Assembly (NCBI GenBank): GCA_002314755.1
Contig: DCHC01000058.1
Coordinates: 1 to 17,490 of the forward strand
Source: Faecalibacterium sp. UBA1762
GTDB taxonomy: Bacteria > Bacillota > Clostridia > Oscillospirales > Ruminococcaceae
Length of the DNA: 17,490 nt
Reading direction: 5' to 3'
The first letter of the stretch is position 1. Every line of letters starts with the position of its first letter. Positions 7,843-14,419 of the stretch are shown here, in pieces. A model generated the notes under the pieces. The model worked only from the letters and a program-made list of their open reading frames with translations, searched no databases and was not told where the DNA came from. The position numbers and the translations under genes were made by a program.

Positions 7843-8226
7843 CGCACTCTTAAAGTAAAAAGAGAATTTCTGCAATGGATACCGTGGAAAAAAGCTATAG
7901 TGTTAACAGAATGAAATACTTTTGAAATAATTAATGTTACAGATGTGGGGACAGTTGATCGGGGCAGACCAATCAAATGCGATCAATACGCCCAGCTTCT
8001 AAAAGACTTTTCCGAATATCCGCAAAATCCATTAAGCGGTGTCAAAACAGTAACAAACGGGAAAATCTGCAATGTTCTTCGGAAAATCTGCGATGACAAA
8101 CAGTCGAAAAATGAGTATAAACTAAACCATACTAAGGAACGGCGTTTAAAGGGGTTCTGCGGCACAGGTTGGCCAAAGGAAGTCCTTACCTTAAAATTGA
8201 TTTTCTTCTCATTTTCTTCTCCTATA
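7843..8226. other. About 380 bp with no confident gene
   Basis: This stretch is more AT-rich than its flanks. A plus-strand frame from 7945 stays open for 158 codons, but it runs through the perfect terminator hairpin and into the antisense of the fucosidase gene, so I do not call it. Its first 80 codons have a protein-like composition (for example VDRGRPIKCDQYAQLLKDF) and might be a decayed fragment. A near-exact direct repeat, GGAAAATCTGCAATG / GGAAAATCTGCGATG, occurs at 8060-8074 and 8081-8095, 21 bp apart. Nothing else was recognised. Confidence 0.4.
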
Positions 8227-8281
8227 AAAAAGCAAGAACAGACAAGAGTTATCCGCAAACTCTTGTCTGTTCTTGCTTTTT
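8227..8281 (-). terminator. Strong hairpin terminator of the fucosidase unit, possibly bidirectional
   Basis: A perfect 24-bp inverted repeat (8227-8250 with 8258-8281) encloses the 7-base loop ATCCGCA. On the minus strand it starts 32 bases after the fucosidase stop and its 3' arm ends in a run of six T, as expected for an intrinsic terminator. The A/T ends also give a U-run in the plus direction, so it can insulate the convergent GNAT gene. The perfect 24-bp stem is long for a terminator. Confidence 0.85.
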
Positions 8282-8313
8282 CTGCTTTTGCAATTGTTCT
8301 CAAGCGAAAGGTT

Positions 8314-9573
8314 TTAGTCCGGGTAAAAAGAGGTATCGGTGACCACCTGAATCAGAACATCAAAATCACTGTCAAGAATTGCATCGGCTACGCAGATCGC
8401 ACCGTTTTGTTCAGTGACTGATGCGGAACCGCTGAGAATTCGGATGGATTGAACCTGGCCGGGAATATCGGTAAAGGTATAGCTGCCGTTTTTCAGAATA
8501 TGCAGATAGTAGGTATTTCCTTTACAGGTGCAGGCGTATTCATCACAGGGCAAAACCGGGCCGCCACGGGTACCGTGAATCGCTTCACCGTATTTTGCCA
8601 GCCATGTGCCGATTTCCTTCAGACGGTCGCGCTGACGGGGTTCTATGCGGCCATCCGGCATGGGTCCGTTGTTCAATAAAAGGTTGCCGTCTCCGCCGAC
8701 GCAGCTGACCAGATTGCGGATAACCTCCTGTTTGGTCATCATGACACCGCTGGGCTTATAGGACCAGATTCCACCCACCAGGCACAGACAGGATTCCCAC
8801 GGACGTTGGTTGTCAAATTTACCCACCTGTTGTTCGGGGGTATAAAAATCGCCGGTGTATTCCGGTATACGCTGCCCGTGTACCGAGGCAAGCATTCGAT
8901 CATTGATCAGGATACCGGGGTGTAATGCGCGCGCCAGCTTGAGAATGGTATCCGGATTCCATTCTTCAAACGCTCCGCCGATATGGTCAAACCACAAAAG
9001 ATCAATTCTACCGTAGTTTGTCAGCAGCTCTACCAGCTGCGAGGTGTAAAACTGCAGATATTTTGTGTTGTCTTCTACCAGATAATCCGGATGATACCAG
9101 TCACGGGCAGAATAGTAAATACCAAATTTGATCCCATTGCGATGACAGGCATCTGATAGCAGACGAATGATATCCTTTCCGCAGGGACAGTCGGCAGCGG
9201 TGGAACGGTGAGCGGAATATCTGGTGTCAAACAGGGAAAAACCGTCGTGATGCTTGGTGACAATGACAAAATACTTCATACCGGCTGCCTTGACGGTGTC
9301 GATCCATTCGTCTGCGTCAAAATGGATCGGATTAAAGCGTTGGTATAGCTTGTCATATTCCTCCGCCGGCAAACCGGGATCCAGCACTGTTGGGTGGTCA
9401 CCGGGACGGGGACCTTTTCGACACCAGGAGATATCTCCGCCACATAGCGCGGCAGGCCCCCAGTGCACAAACATACCGAACCGGGCGTCGCGGAACCATT
9501 TCATCTCTTCTTTGGTTGCGCGGTAAAAATCACTCATCTGCCGGGGAAAACCGTTTTCGTTATATACGTTCAT
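8314..9573 (-). CDS. GH29 alpha-L-fucosidase
   Basis: Removes terminal alpha-L-fucose from oligosaccharides by a retaining mechanism. In this 419-residue protein the GH29 barrel is clear: WFRDARFGMFVHWGP (26-40, His37), VIVTKHHDGFSLFDT (103-117), and GRIDLLWFD, with Asp196 as nucleophile in the classic LWFD context. SCVGGDGNLLLNNGPMPDGR (291-310) is also a family hallmark. A short C-terminal beta domain (about 345-419) follows. No signal peptide is present, so the enzyme should act on imported sugars. AGGGAGGAAAGAG is placed ideally before the ATG at 9573. The gene follows the AraC regulator on the same strand with an 81-bp gap and is closed by the strong hairpin downstream. GH29 acid/base residues vary and I did not assign one. 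Confidence 0.93.
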   Translation of the reverse strand: MNVYNENGFPRQMSDFYRATKEEMKWFRDARFGMFVHWGPAALCGGDISWCRKGPRPGDHPTVLDPGLPAEEYDKLYQRFNPIHFDADEWIDTVKAAGMKYFVIVTKHHDGFSLFDTRYSAHRSTAADCPCGKDIIRLLSDACHRNGIKFGIYYSARDWYHPDYLVEDNTKYLQFYTSQLVELLTNYGRIDLLWFDHIGGAFEEWNPDTILKLARALHPGILINDRMLASVHGQRIPEYTGDFYTPEQQVGKFDNQRPWESCLCLVGGIWSYKPSGVMMTKQEVIRNLVSCVGGDGNLLLNNGPMPDGRIEPRQRDRLKEIGTWLAKYGEAIHGTRGGPVLPCDEYACTCKGNTYYLHILKNGSYTFTDIPGQVQSIRILSGSASVTEQNGAICVADAILDSDFDVLIQVVTDTSFYPD

Positions 9574-9618
9574 ATCTCTTTCCTCCCTTATTAGGTGTGA
9601 TTATTGCGTATGTCAAAC

Positions 9619-9650
9619 CGGACAGTACCGCAGATTGTACGGTAGCCGGG
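9619..9650 (-). promoter_or_regulatory. Small hairpin between the AraC and fucosidase genes
   Basis: CCGG-acag-TACCG-(9 bases)-CGGTA-g-CCGG can fold into a two-part stem in the intercistronic gap. It lacks a T-run, so it is more likely a processing, stability or weak attenuation element than a full terminator. Confidence 0.25.
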
Positions 9651-9654
9651 CAAT

Positions 9655-10506
9655 CTATTCATTCCGCTCGCCTTTTTTTGATCGGGTAATTCGTTTTAGG
9701 TCTTCGCAGGGTGACAGGCCGGTTATTTTTCGGTAGTGACGGTAAAAGGTGGAATACTCCGAAAAACCGCTGGCTTCAAAGGCAAGACAGATGCTACCGG
9801 TCTGGTACAGGGTTCGCTGGGCAAGTAGAATACGCCTTTGCATGGCGTACTGCCAGATGCTGCAGCCCATAATGCTGCGAAAACGCCGATTGAGGTGGGC
9901 TTTATCCCGGTACAGAGCTGCCGCCAACTGATCCAGATTCCAATCTTCTGTAAGATGAGCCGAGATGTAGCGGATGACGGCCCGGGTCAGTTCATCACCT
10001 GACGGGACGGTGAGTAGATCAGAATCTGTCATACGACTGAGCTTGGCCAAAATAACGGCAACTACTGCCAAAATAGTCTCTTTTACTTCTGGAGTATTGA
10101 CCGAGCTTTCTGCCAGCTGCAGACAGCTGTCTAACCAATCCCGCTCCCGGTCAGAAAAGGTATAGCTGCAGTGACCGTCCCGAACGACACTCATTAACCG
10201 ATCAAATCCACCCGGAAAAGCCTCCGGCTCTAAAAGAATGGCAATCCGTTCGTAGGTCTTTGCACCGGTGCGGAGAATGACATTGTGTGTCTGTCTGCAG
10301 TCCATTAAAATCAGTGTGCCTGGCACCAGACAGTACACGGTACCTTCTACGGCAAATTCGGCGTCTCCACCTAAAAAGTAGTAAAGCTCATAGGCGCGGT
10401 GAGAATGGCTGCAAAAGGTTTCATCCTGTGCGTCCGGGTTTTGTGTTACCGTGTGGTGCAGATATAATTCTCCGTCACGCCATGTGGCGAGAATCTGATT
10501 GTTCAT
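9655..10506 (-). CDS. AraC-family transcriptional regulator with cupin sensor domain
   Basis: A 283-residue regulator. The N-terminal cupin (about 28-95; SHSHRAYELYYF with His34, His36 and Glu40, and later His74) is the likely ligand sensor. Residues 180-275 hold the two helix-turn-helix units of AraC proteins: LDQLAAALYRDKAHLNRRFR and the second unit LAFEASGFSEYSTFYRHYRK before the ITGLSP signature. An in-frame ATG exists 30 codons earlier (10596), but that stretch lies in the intergenic regulatory region. The ATG at 10506 has AGAGAGGTGA seven bases upstream and was chosen. It heads the AraC-fucosidase unit and is divergent from the nagB operon with a 121-bp gap, which suggests that it controls both. 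The inducer is probably a sugar or sugar phosphate of this pathway (inference). Confidence 0.9.
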   Translation of the reverse strand: MNNQILATWRDGELYLHHTVTQNPDAQDETFCSHSHRAYELYYFLGGDAEFAVEGTVYCLVPGTLILMDCRQTHNVILRTGAKTYERIAILLEPEAFPGGFDRLMSVVRDGHCSYTFSDRERDWLDSCLQLAESSVNTPEVKETILAVVAVILAKLSRMTDSDLLTVPSGDELTRAVIRYISAHLTEDWNLDQLAAALYRDKAHLNRRFRSIMGCSIWQYAMQRRILLAQRTLYQTGSICLAFEASGFSEYSTFYRHYRKITGLSPCEDLKRITRSKKGERNE

Positions 10507-10549
10507 TTTCTTCACCTCTCTCTTCATACTAACAGGGAAAGTCATTTTT

Positions 10550-10585
10550 TGCAATATTTTTTTCATTATCTGCAATTCCATTGCA
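10550..10585. promoter_or_regulatory. Probable AraC operator (TGCAAT boxes)
   Basis: TGCAAT occurs at 10550-10555 and again at 10571-10576, exactly 21 bp apart, the two-turn spacing common for AraC-type half sites. The second copy is also half of a perfect palindrome, TGCAAT-TCC-ATTGCA (10571-10585). The cluster lies between the divergent regulator and nagB starts and overlaps the expected -35 of nagB. Binding by the neighbouring AraC protein is inferred from position. Confidence 0.5.
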
Positions 10586-10603
10586 ACTATTAACAAATAT
10601 AAT
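10575..10603 (+). promoter_or_regulatory. Promoter of the nagB-nagA operon
   Basis: A perfect TATAAT lies at 10598-10603. The -35 position (ATTCCA or TTCCAT, 16-17 bp upstream) matches the consensus poorly and overlaps the TGCAAT palindrome. A good -10 with a poor -35 is typical of activator-dependent promoters. The leader to the ATG at 10628 would be under 20 nt, leaving room for little more than the ribosome binding site AAGAAGGGAG. Confidence 0.55.
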
Positions 10604-10627
10604 AAGAAAGAAGAAGGGAGTGATCCT

Positions 10628-11395
10628 ATGAAAATAATTCAAAAAGACAAATTGACCCTAAAGATATTTGAAACCCGTCAGCAGCTGGGGCAGAACGCCG
10701 CTGCAGAGATTGCCGCATGCTTTATCAAGTTGTTGGAGCAAAAGGAACATATCAGTGTCATATTCGCCGCAGCACCTTCGCAGAATGAAACCCTGTGGAC
10801 GCTGAGAGAGCATTCGGAGATTGATTGGCCGCGTATTCATGCCTACCACATGGATGAATATGTGGGGCTGTCCCAACATGCTCCGCAGCGGTTTGCAAGC
10901 TATCTGAAGGATGCGTTGTTTGATCATGTTCCGCTGGGAAGGGTGGAGTATTTGGACCCTGTAGGTGACCCGAAAGCGGAGGCTATGCGGTATGCCGCGC
11001 TTTTGAAAGAAGACCCTGCCGACGTGGTATGTATGGGTATCGGGGAAAATGGCCATATTGCCTTTAATGACCCTCATGTAGCGGATTTTCATGACCCGTT
11101 GGCAGTTAAAATGGTCGATCTGGACTCGGTGTGCAGAATGCAGCAGGTTCATGACGGTTGTTTTGCATCCCTTGACCGGGTCCCTGTCAGCGCGTTGACG
11201 CTGACGGTACCTACCTTGGCTGCGGCTACCTACCGTTTTTGCATGGTACCTGCCGCTTCCAAAGCACAGGCGGTCAAAAATACCCTCGAAGGGGAAATCA
11301 GCGTCGGCTGCCCGGCGAGTATTTTGCGTCTAACAGAAAATTCCGTGATGTACTGTGATGCAGACAGTGCGTCGCTTTTATCCGGAGGGCTATAA
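10628..11395 (+). CDS. nagB: Glucosamine-6-phosphate deaminase-type protein (NagB family)
   Basis: Family members convert glucosamine 6-phosphate to fructose 6-phosphate and ammonia. The 255-residue protein shows HMDEYVGL (Asp76 is the likely C1/C2 proton-transfer Asp, equal to Asp72 of E. coli) and GIGENGHIAFNDP with His143. Compared with the E. coli active site (Asp141, His143, Glu148) it carries Asn141 and Asp148, a pattern I recall from a NagB-like side branch. LDSVCRMQQVHDGCF (164-178) and the SKAQAV motif also fit the family. It may therefore act on a related amino-sugar phosphate. Earlier in-frame ATGs reach into the regulatory region; ATG 10628 has AAGAAGGGAG upstream and gives the normal N-terminus MKIIQKDKL. 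It is the first gene of a five-gene operon; the next gene starts at the base after its stop. Confidence 0.85.
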   Translation: MKIIQKDKLTLKIFETRQQLGQNAAAEIAACFIKLLEQKEHISVIFAAAPSQNETLWTLREHSEIDWPRIHAYHMDEYVGLSQHAPQRFASYLKDALFDHVPLGRVEYLDPVGDPKAEAMRYAALLKEDPADVVCMGIGENGHIAFNDPHVADFHDPLAVKMVDLDSVCRMQQVHDGCFASLDRVPVSALTLTVPTLAAATYRFCMVPAASKAQAVKNTLEGEISVGCPASILRLTENSVMYCDADSASLLSGGL

Positions 11396-12415
11396 GTGGA
11401 TCATCCGTTGAAGATCGCCTTTGCCGGTCTGAGGCATGGGCATATATTGGCGCTTTTCAGCCAGATAGAAAACCGGAAGGATCTTGTTTTTTCCGGCGCG
11501 TGGGAGCAAGATCAACAGGCAAGGCAGGCCGCAGTCAAGCTGGGTGTCAGCTGCAGCTATACGTCCTACGAAGCGATCTTGAAGGATCCTGCGGTGGATG
11601 TGGTCGCCATCGGGGATTACTATGTGCGCCGAGGCCAGCTTGCCATACGCGCTCTGCAGGCGGGCAAGCATGTTCTTGCGGATAAGCCGCTTTGCACCTC
11701 TTTGGAGGAGTGCAGCCTGATCCGGAAAGAGGCCGAAGCACGCCGTCTTACGGTCGGCATGATGCTGGATCTGCGCTCCTCTCAGAATATGGTGACCGCC
11801 CTGGAGGCTGTTCGCAGCGGCAGGATCGGCAAAGTTAACAATATCCTGTTTGAAGGGCAGCATCCTATGTTGTACGGTAGTCGGCCGGAATGGTATTTTG
11901 AAAAGGAAAAATACGGTGGGCTCTTTAATGATATAGCAATCCACGGGATAGATGCTGCCCGGTTGTTTACCGGATCGGAACTGCAGACCGTTATCGGTGC
12001 GCGGGACTGGAACTTTTATGCTGAGCAACAGCCGGAGTTTCCGGATTCCGGCCAGCTGACGGTTAAAATGGCTGACGGGGCAGGTGTTATGGGGGATATT
12101 TCCTACGGGGTGCCGGATGCGCAGGGGTATACTCACCCGGACTATTGGCGTTTCCGTGTCTGCGGGAAATTGGGGTATCTCACCTTTACCTATTCCAGTG
12201 ATGGGGTGACAGCCTGCCTGGATGGACAGGATAAGCCCTGCCGTCTGGCGGATGTGCCGGTTGAAAAAAACTGGTTGGATGAATATGTTGAAGCTGTTTA
12301 CACAGGGAATGCCGACTATACAGTAGATATGCTTGCTTCACAGGAGGCGGCGCTGAAGATAGAAAAAGCGGCAGTCCATGAAGCAGGGATAAATTTCGGG
12401 AGAGGAAGAAACTAA
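11396..12415 (+). CDS. Gfo/Idh/MocA-family oxidoreductase, first of three
   Basis: A 339-residue NAD(P)-dependent sugar oxidoreductase. The N-terminal Rossmann fold starts KIAFAGLRHGHI, with a variant GLRHGH loop rather than GxGxxG. The cofactor/catalytic motif ADKPL gives Lys97. In the C-terminal alpha/beta domain, GGLFNDIAIHGIDAARLF supplies Asp179 and His183, the usual catalytic pair, so this copy should be active. The start is GTG 11396, immediately after the nagB stop, with CGGAGGG eight bases upstream; translation is probably coupled. The next gene begins one base after its stop. The substrate is unknown. The family oxidises or reduces sugar hydroxyls at C1-C5, and some members cleave glycosidic bonds through a keto intermediate. 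Confidence 0.88.
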   Translation: MDHPLKIAFAGLRHGHILALFSQIENRKDLVFSGAWEQDQQARQAAVKLGVSCSYTSYEAILKDPAVDVVAIGDYYVRRGQLAIRALQAGKHVLADKPLCTSLEECSLIRKEAEARRLTVGMMLDLRSSQNMVTALEAVRSGRIGKVNNILFEGQHPMLYGSRPEWYFEKEKYGGLFNDIAIHGIDAARLFTGSELQTVIGARDWNFYAEQQPEFPDSGQLTVKMADGAGVMGDISYGVPDAQGYTHPDYWRFRVCGKLGYLTFTYSSDGVTACLDGQDKPCRLADVPVEKNWLDEYVEAVYTGNADYTVDMLASQEAALKIEKAAVHEAGINFGRGRN

Positions 12416-12416
12416 G

Positions 12417-13478
12417 ATGGAAAAATTGAATGTAGCCATTATCGGACAGGGAAGAAGCGGAAGAGATATTCACGGCAATTTTTTCCGCAGTGCAGAAAAC
12501 ACCAAGTACACTTTAAAGGCTGTGGTTGATGCCATTCCGGAGCGCCGTGAACGGGCAAAAGCAGAATACGGCTGTGACGTATATGCCAGCTATCAGGAAC
12601 TGTTCGACCGCAAAGATATTGATCTTGTGGTGAATTCCACATTCTCACACCTGCACATCCCTGTGACAATTGATCTGTTGAACCACGGCTTTCATGTCAT
12701 CAGTGAAAAACCATTTGCCAAAACCTACGAGGACGGATGCCGAGCCATTTTGGTCGCTAAAGAGAACGGAAAAATGCTGAATGTATTTCAGCAGTCCCGG
12801 TTTGCTCCGGCCTTTCGCAAGGTTCAGGAGGTGTTGACAAGCGGAAAGCTGGGCACGGTAATGCAGATTAACCTGCATTATAATAGCTTCGGTCGTCGCT
12901 GGGACTGGCAGACCAGCCAGGCATACGCCGGCGGCAGTGTTCGGAATTCCGGCCCCCACCCGTTGGATCAGGCGCTGTGTCTGCTGGGGTTTCCGGAAAA
13001 ACCGGAGGTTTATTCCAAGTTGGGTCGTGCGGTCACCTACGGTGATGCAGAGGATTGGGCGAAAATAATGCTTACAGCGCCGGATAAACCCCTGATCGAT
13101 TTGGAAATTTCCAGCTGTGACTGTTTTAATGACTATTCTTTTTTGATTATGGGGACAAACGGCTGTCTGAAATCCACCTTGACGGATATGACGGTGCGCA
13201 GTTATGATCCCGCCAAAGCACCGGAACATTATCAGATTATGGAGCCTTTGCGTCATGCGGACGGAACCCCGGCGTACTGCTCGGAGGAGCTTGATTGGCA
13301 GGAAGAACAGTTCCACTTGGAGGGCAATGTTTTTGGGTCTGCCGTAAGGATGTATTATGACATGATTTACGATCATCTGGTGAATGGCGCGGAAATGGAA
13401 ATAACGCCGGAGCAGGTTCTGACCCAGCTGAAGGTGATCGACCTGATTCATGCCCAAAACCCGCTGAGCGTTTTTTAA
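12417..13478 (+). CDS. Gfo/Idh/MocA-family oxidoreductase, second of three
   Basis: A 353-residue member with a canonical dinucleotide loop (NVAIIGQGRSGRDIHG, 6-20) and the SEKPF motif (Lys98). In the catalytic motif GGSVRNSGPHPLDQAL the Asp that normally precedes the His by four residues is Asn177, while His181 and Asp184 are kept. It may thus have shifted chemistry or belong to a subfamily that uses Asn. The C-terminal domain is complete and the length is normal for the family (330-390). The ATG at 12417 follows GAGAGGAAG and lies one base beyond the preceding stop. It is only moderately similar by eye to its two neighbours, so the three look like old paralogues rather than recent duplicates. 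Confidence 0.88.
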   Translation: MEKLNVAIIGQGRSGRDIHGNFFRSAENTKYTLKAVVDAIPERRERAKAEYGCDVYASYQELFDRKDIDLVVNSTFSHLHIPVTIDLLNHGFHVISEKPFAKTYEDGCRAILVAKENGKMLNVFQQSRFAPAFRKVQEVLTSGKLGTVMQINLHYNSFGRRWDWQTSQAYAGGSVRNSGPHPLDQALCLLGFPEKPEVYSKLGRAVTYGDAEDWAKIMLTAPDKPLIDLEISSCDCFNDYSFLIMGTNGCLKSTLTDMTVRSYDPAKAPEHYQIMEPLRHADGTPAYCSEELDWQEEQFHLEGNVFGSAVRMYYDMIYDHLVNGAEMEITPEQVLTQLKVIDLIHAQNPLSVF

Positions 13479-13490
13479 GAGGGATTAGAA

Positions 13491-14342
13491 ATGAAAATAG
13501 CCATCTTGGGAACAGAAAATTCTCATGCCTACGCCTTTGCCAATCTGCTTCATAACGACCCCGATTATCGGGATGTGGAACTTGTTGGCATTTACGGTGC
13601 AGAACAGGAAGCTAATTACCAGATTGTTAACGAGGGTTTATGTAACAATATTGCCGAAAAACCGGAGGATTATTTGGGCAAGGTGGACGGTATTATGGTC
13701 ACTGCCCGTCACGGAGATTTGCACTTGGCCTATGCGTTGCCCTATCTTCGCGCAGGTATTCCGGCCTTTATCGATAAGCCCTTTACTGTTGGGTTGGAGC
13801 AGGCAGAGCAGTTGATTGCAGTGGCAAAGCTCTCCGGTGCTGCCCTGTGCGGCGGCTCGGTATTGAAGTACCCGGATGAGTTTAACCAGCTCAAGCGCTT
13901 TTGCGCGACAAATTCCATCACCGGCGGCTTTGTTGCCGCGCCGATTAATATGGTCAACCCGTATGGCGGTTTTTACTTTTACTCCAGCCATCTTGTGGAG
14001 ATGATGTTTTCGGTGTTCGGCAGCGACATCAGGGCAGTGCAGGCATTTTGCCCGGATGAAGCGACCAATCGGGTTTCGGTTCGATTTGATTACGGAAGCT
14101 TTGATGTGTTGGCACTGTATTCCGGCAGCTACAGCTATGTGGTATCTGTTTGTTCGGAGAAGGGCTTTCGCAGTGCCACTGTGGAAGATTTATCCTACTG
14201 CTTTAAAATAGAGATGGAGGAGTTCCTTCACACGGTGCGCACCGGTAAGATGCCCCAGACCTATGAGGAGATGAAAAAACCGCTGGTGGTGTTGCATGCC
14301 GTGGAGAAATCTTTCCAAAGAGGCGTACCGGTTGTACTGTAG
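13491..14342 (+). CDS. Gfo/Idh/MocA-family oxidoreductase, third of three, short form
   Basis: At 283 residues this is the shortest of the three. The N-terminus MKIAILGTENSHAYAFANLL replaces GxGxxG with a G-x-x-NSHA loop that I associate with one branch of the family. The IDKPF motif gives Lys96. The catalytic region GGFYFYSSHLVEMM keeps His167 but has Tyr/Phe/Ser where the Asp normally lies. The C-terminal domain is reduced. It may be a dehydrogenase with altered proton relay, a partner subunit of one of the other two, or a keto-sugar isomerase or lyase; the sequence does not decide. The ATG at 13491 has AGAGGGAT upstream and lies 12 bp after the previous stop. A 77-bp gap follows before nagA. 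Confidence 0.85.
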   Translation: MKIAILGTENSHAYAFANLLHNDPDYRDVELVGIYGAEQEANYQIVNEGLCNNIAEKPEDYLGKVDGIMVTARHGDLHLAYALPYLRAGIPAFIDKPFTVGLEQAEQLIAVAKLSGAALCGGSVLKYPDEFNQLKRFCATNSITGGFVAAPINMVNPYGGFYFYSSHLVEMMFSVFGSDIRAVQAFCPDEATNRVSVRFDYGSFDVLALYSGSYSYVVSVCSEKGFRSATVEDLSYCFKIEMEEFLHTVRTGKMPQTYEEMKKPLVVLHAVEKSFQRGVPVVL

Positions 14343-14349
14343 ACCGGGC

Positions 14350-14382
14350 AATGGGTTTTAATCCCGTGCGGGTTTTGTGAGC
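14350..14382 (+). promoter_or_regulatory. Possible weak attenuator in the gap before nagA
   Basis: GGG-TTTTAAT-CCC and an overlapping CCCG-TG-CGGG followed by TTTTGTG can form small alternative hairpins. The only sizeable gap inside the operon is here, so partial termination could lower nagA expression. The stems are very short. Confidence 0.2.
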
Positions 14383-14419
14383 AAAAAAAGTATGAAACAG
14401 GGAAGGTGTGGCTTGAGAT

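Noticed and set aside
7945..8421. 158-codon plus-strand frame in the gap after the GNAT gene
   Set aside because: It runs through the perfect terminator hairpin and antisense of the fucosidase end and has no clear ribosome binding site; described only as a possible remnant.
10507..10596. N-terminal extension of the AraC gene to the ATG at 10596
   Set aside because: The extension lies within the TGCAAT regulatory region and lacks a ribosome binding site, whereas ATG 10506 has a strong one.
10499..10627. N-terminal extension of nagB to the ATG at 10499
   Set aside because: It would cross the operator and the TATAAT promoter; the NagB N-terminus fits ATG 10628 with AAGAAGGGAG.
11390..12136. 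248-codon minus-strand frame opposite the first oxidoreductase
   Set aside because: Shadow frame; the plus strand carries DKP and D-x-x-x-H motifs plus a coupled GTG start.
12645..13457. 270-codon minus-strand frame opposite the second oxidoreductase
   Set aside because: Shadow of a well-supported gene; composition biased to basic and histidine residues, as expected for the complement.
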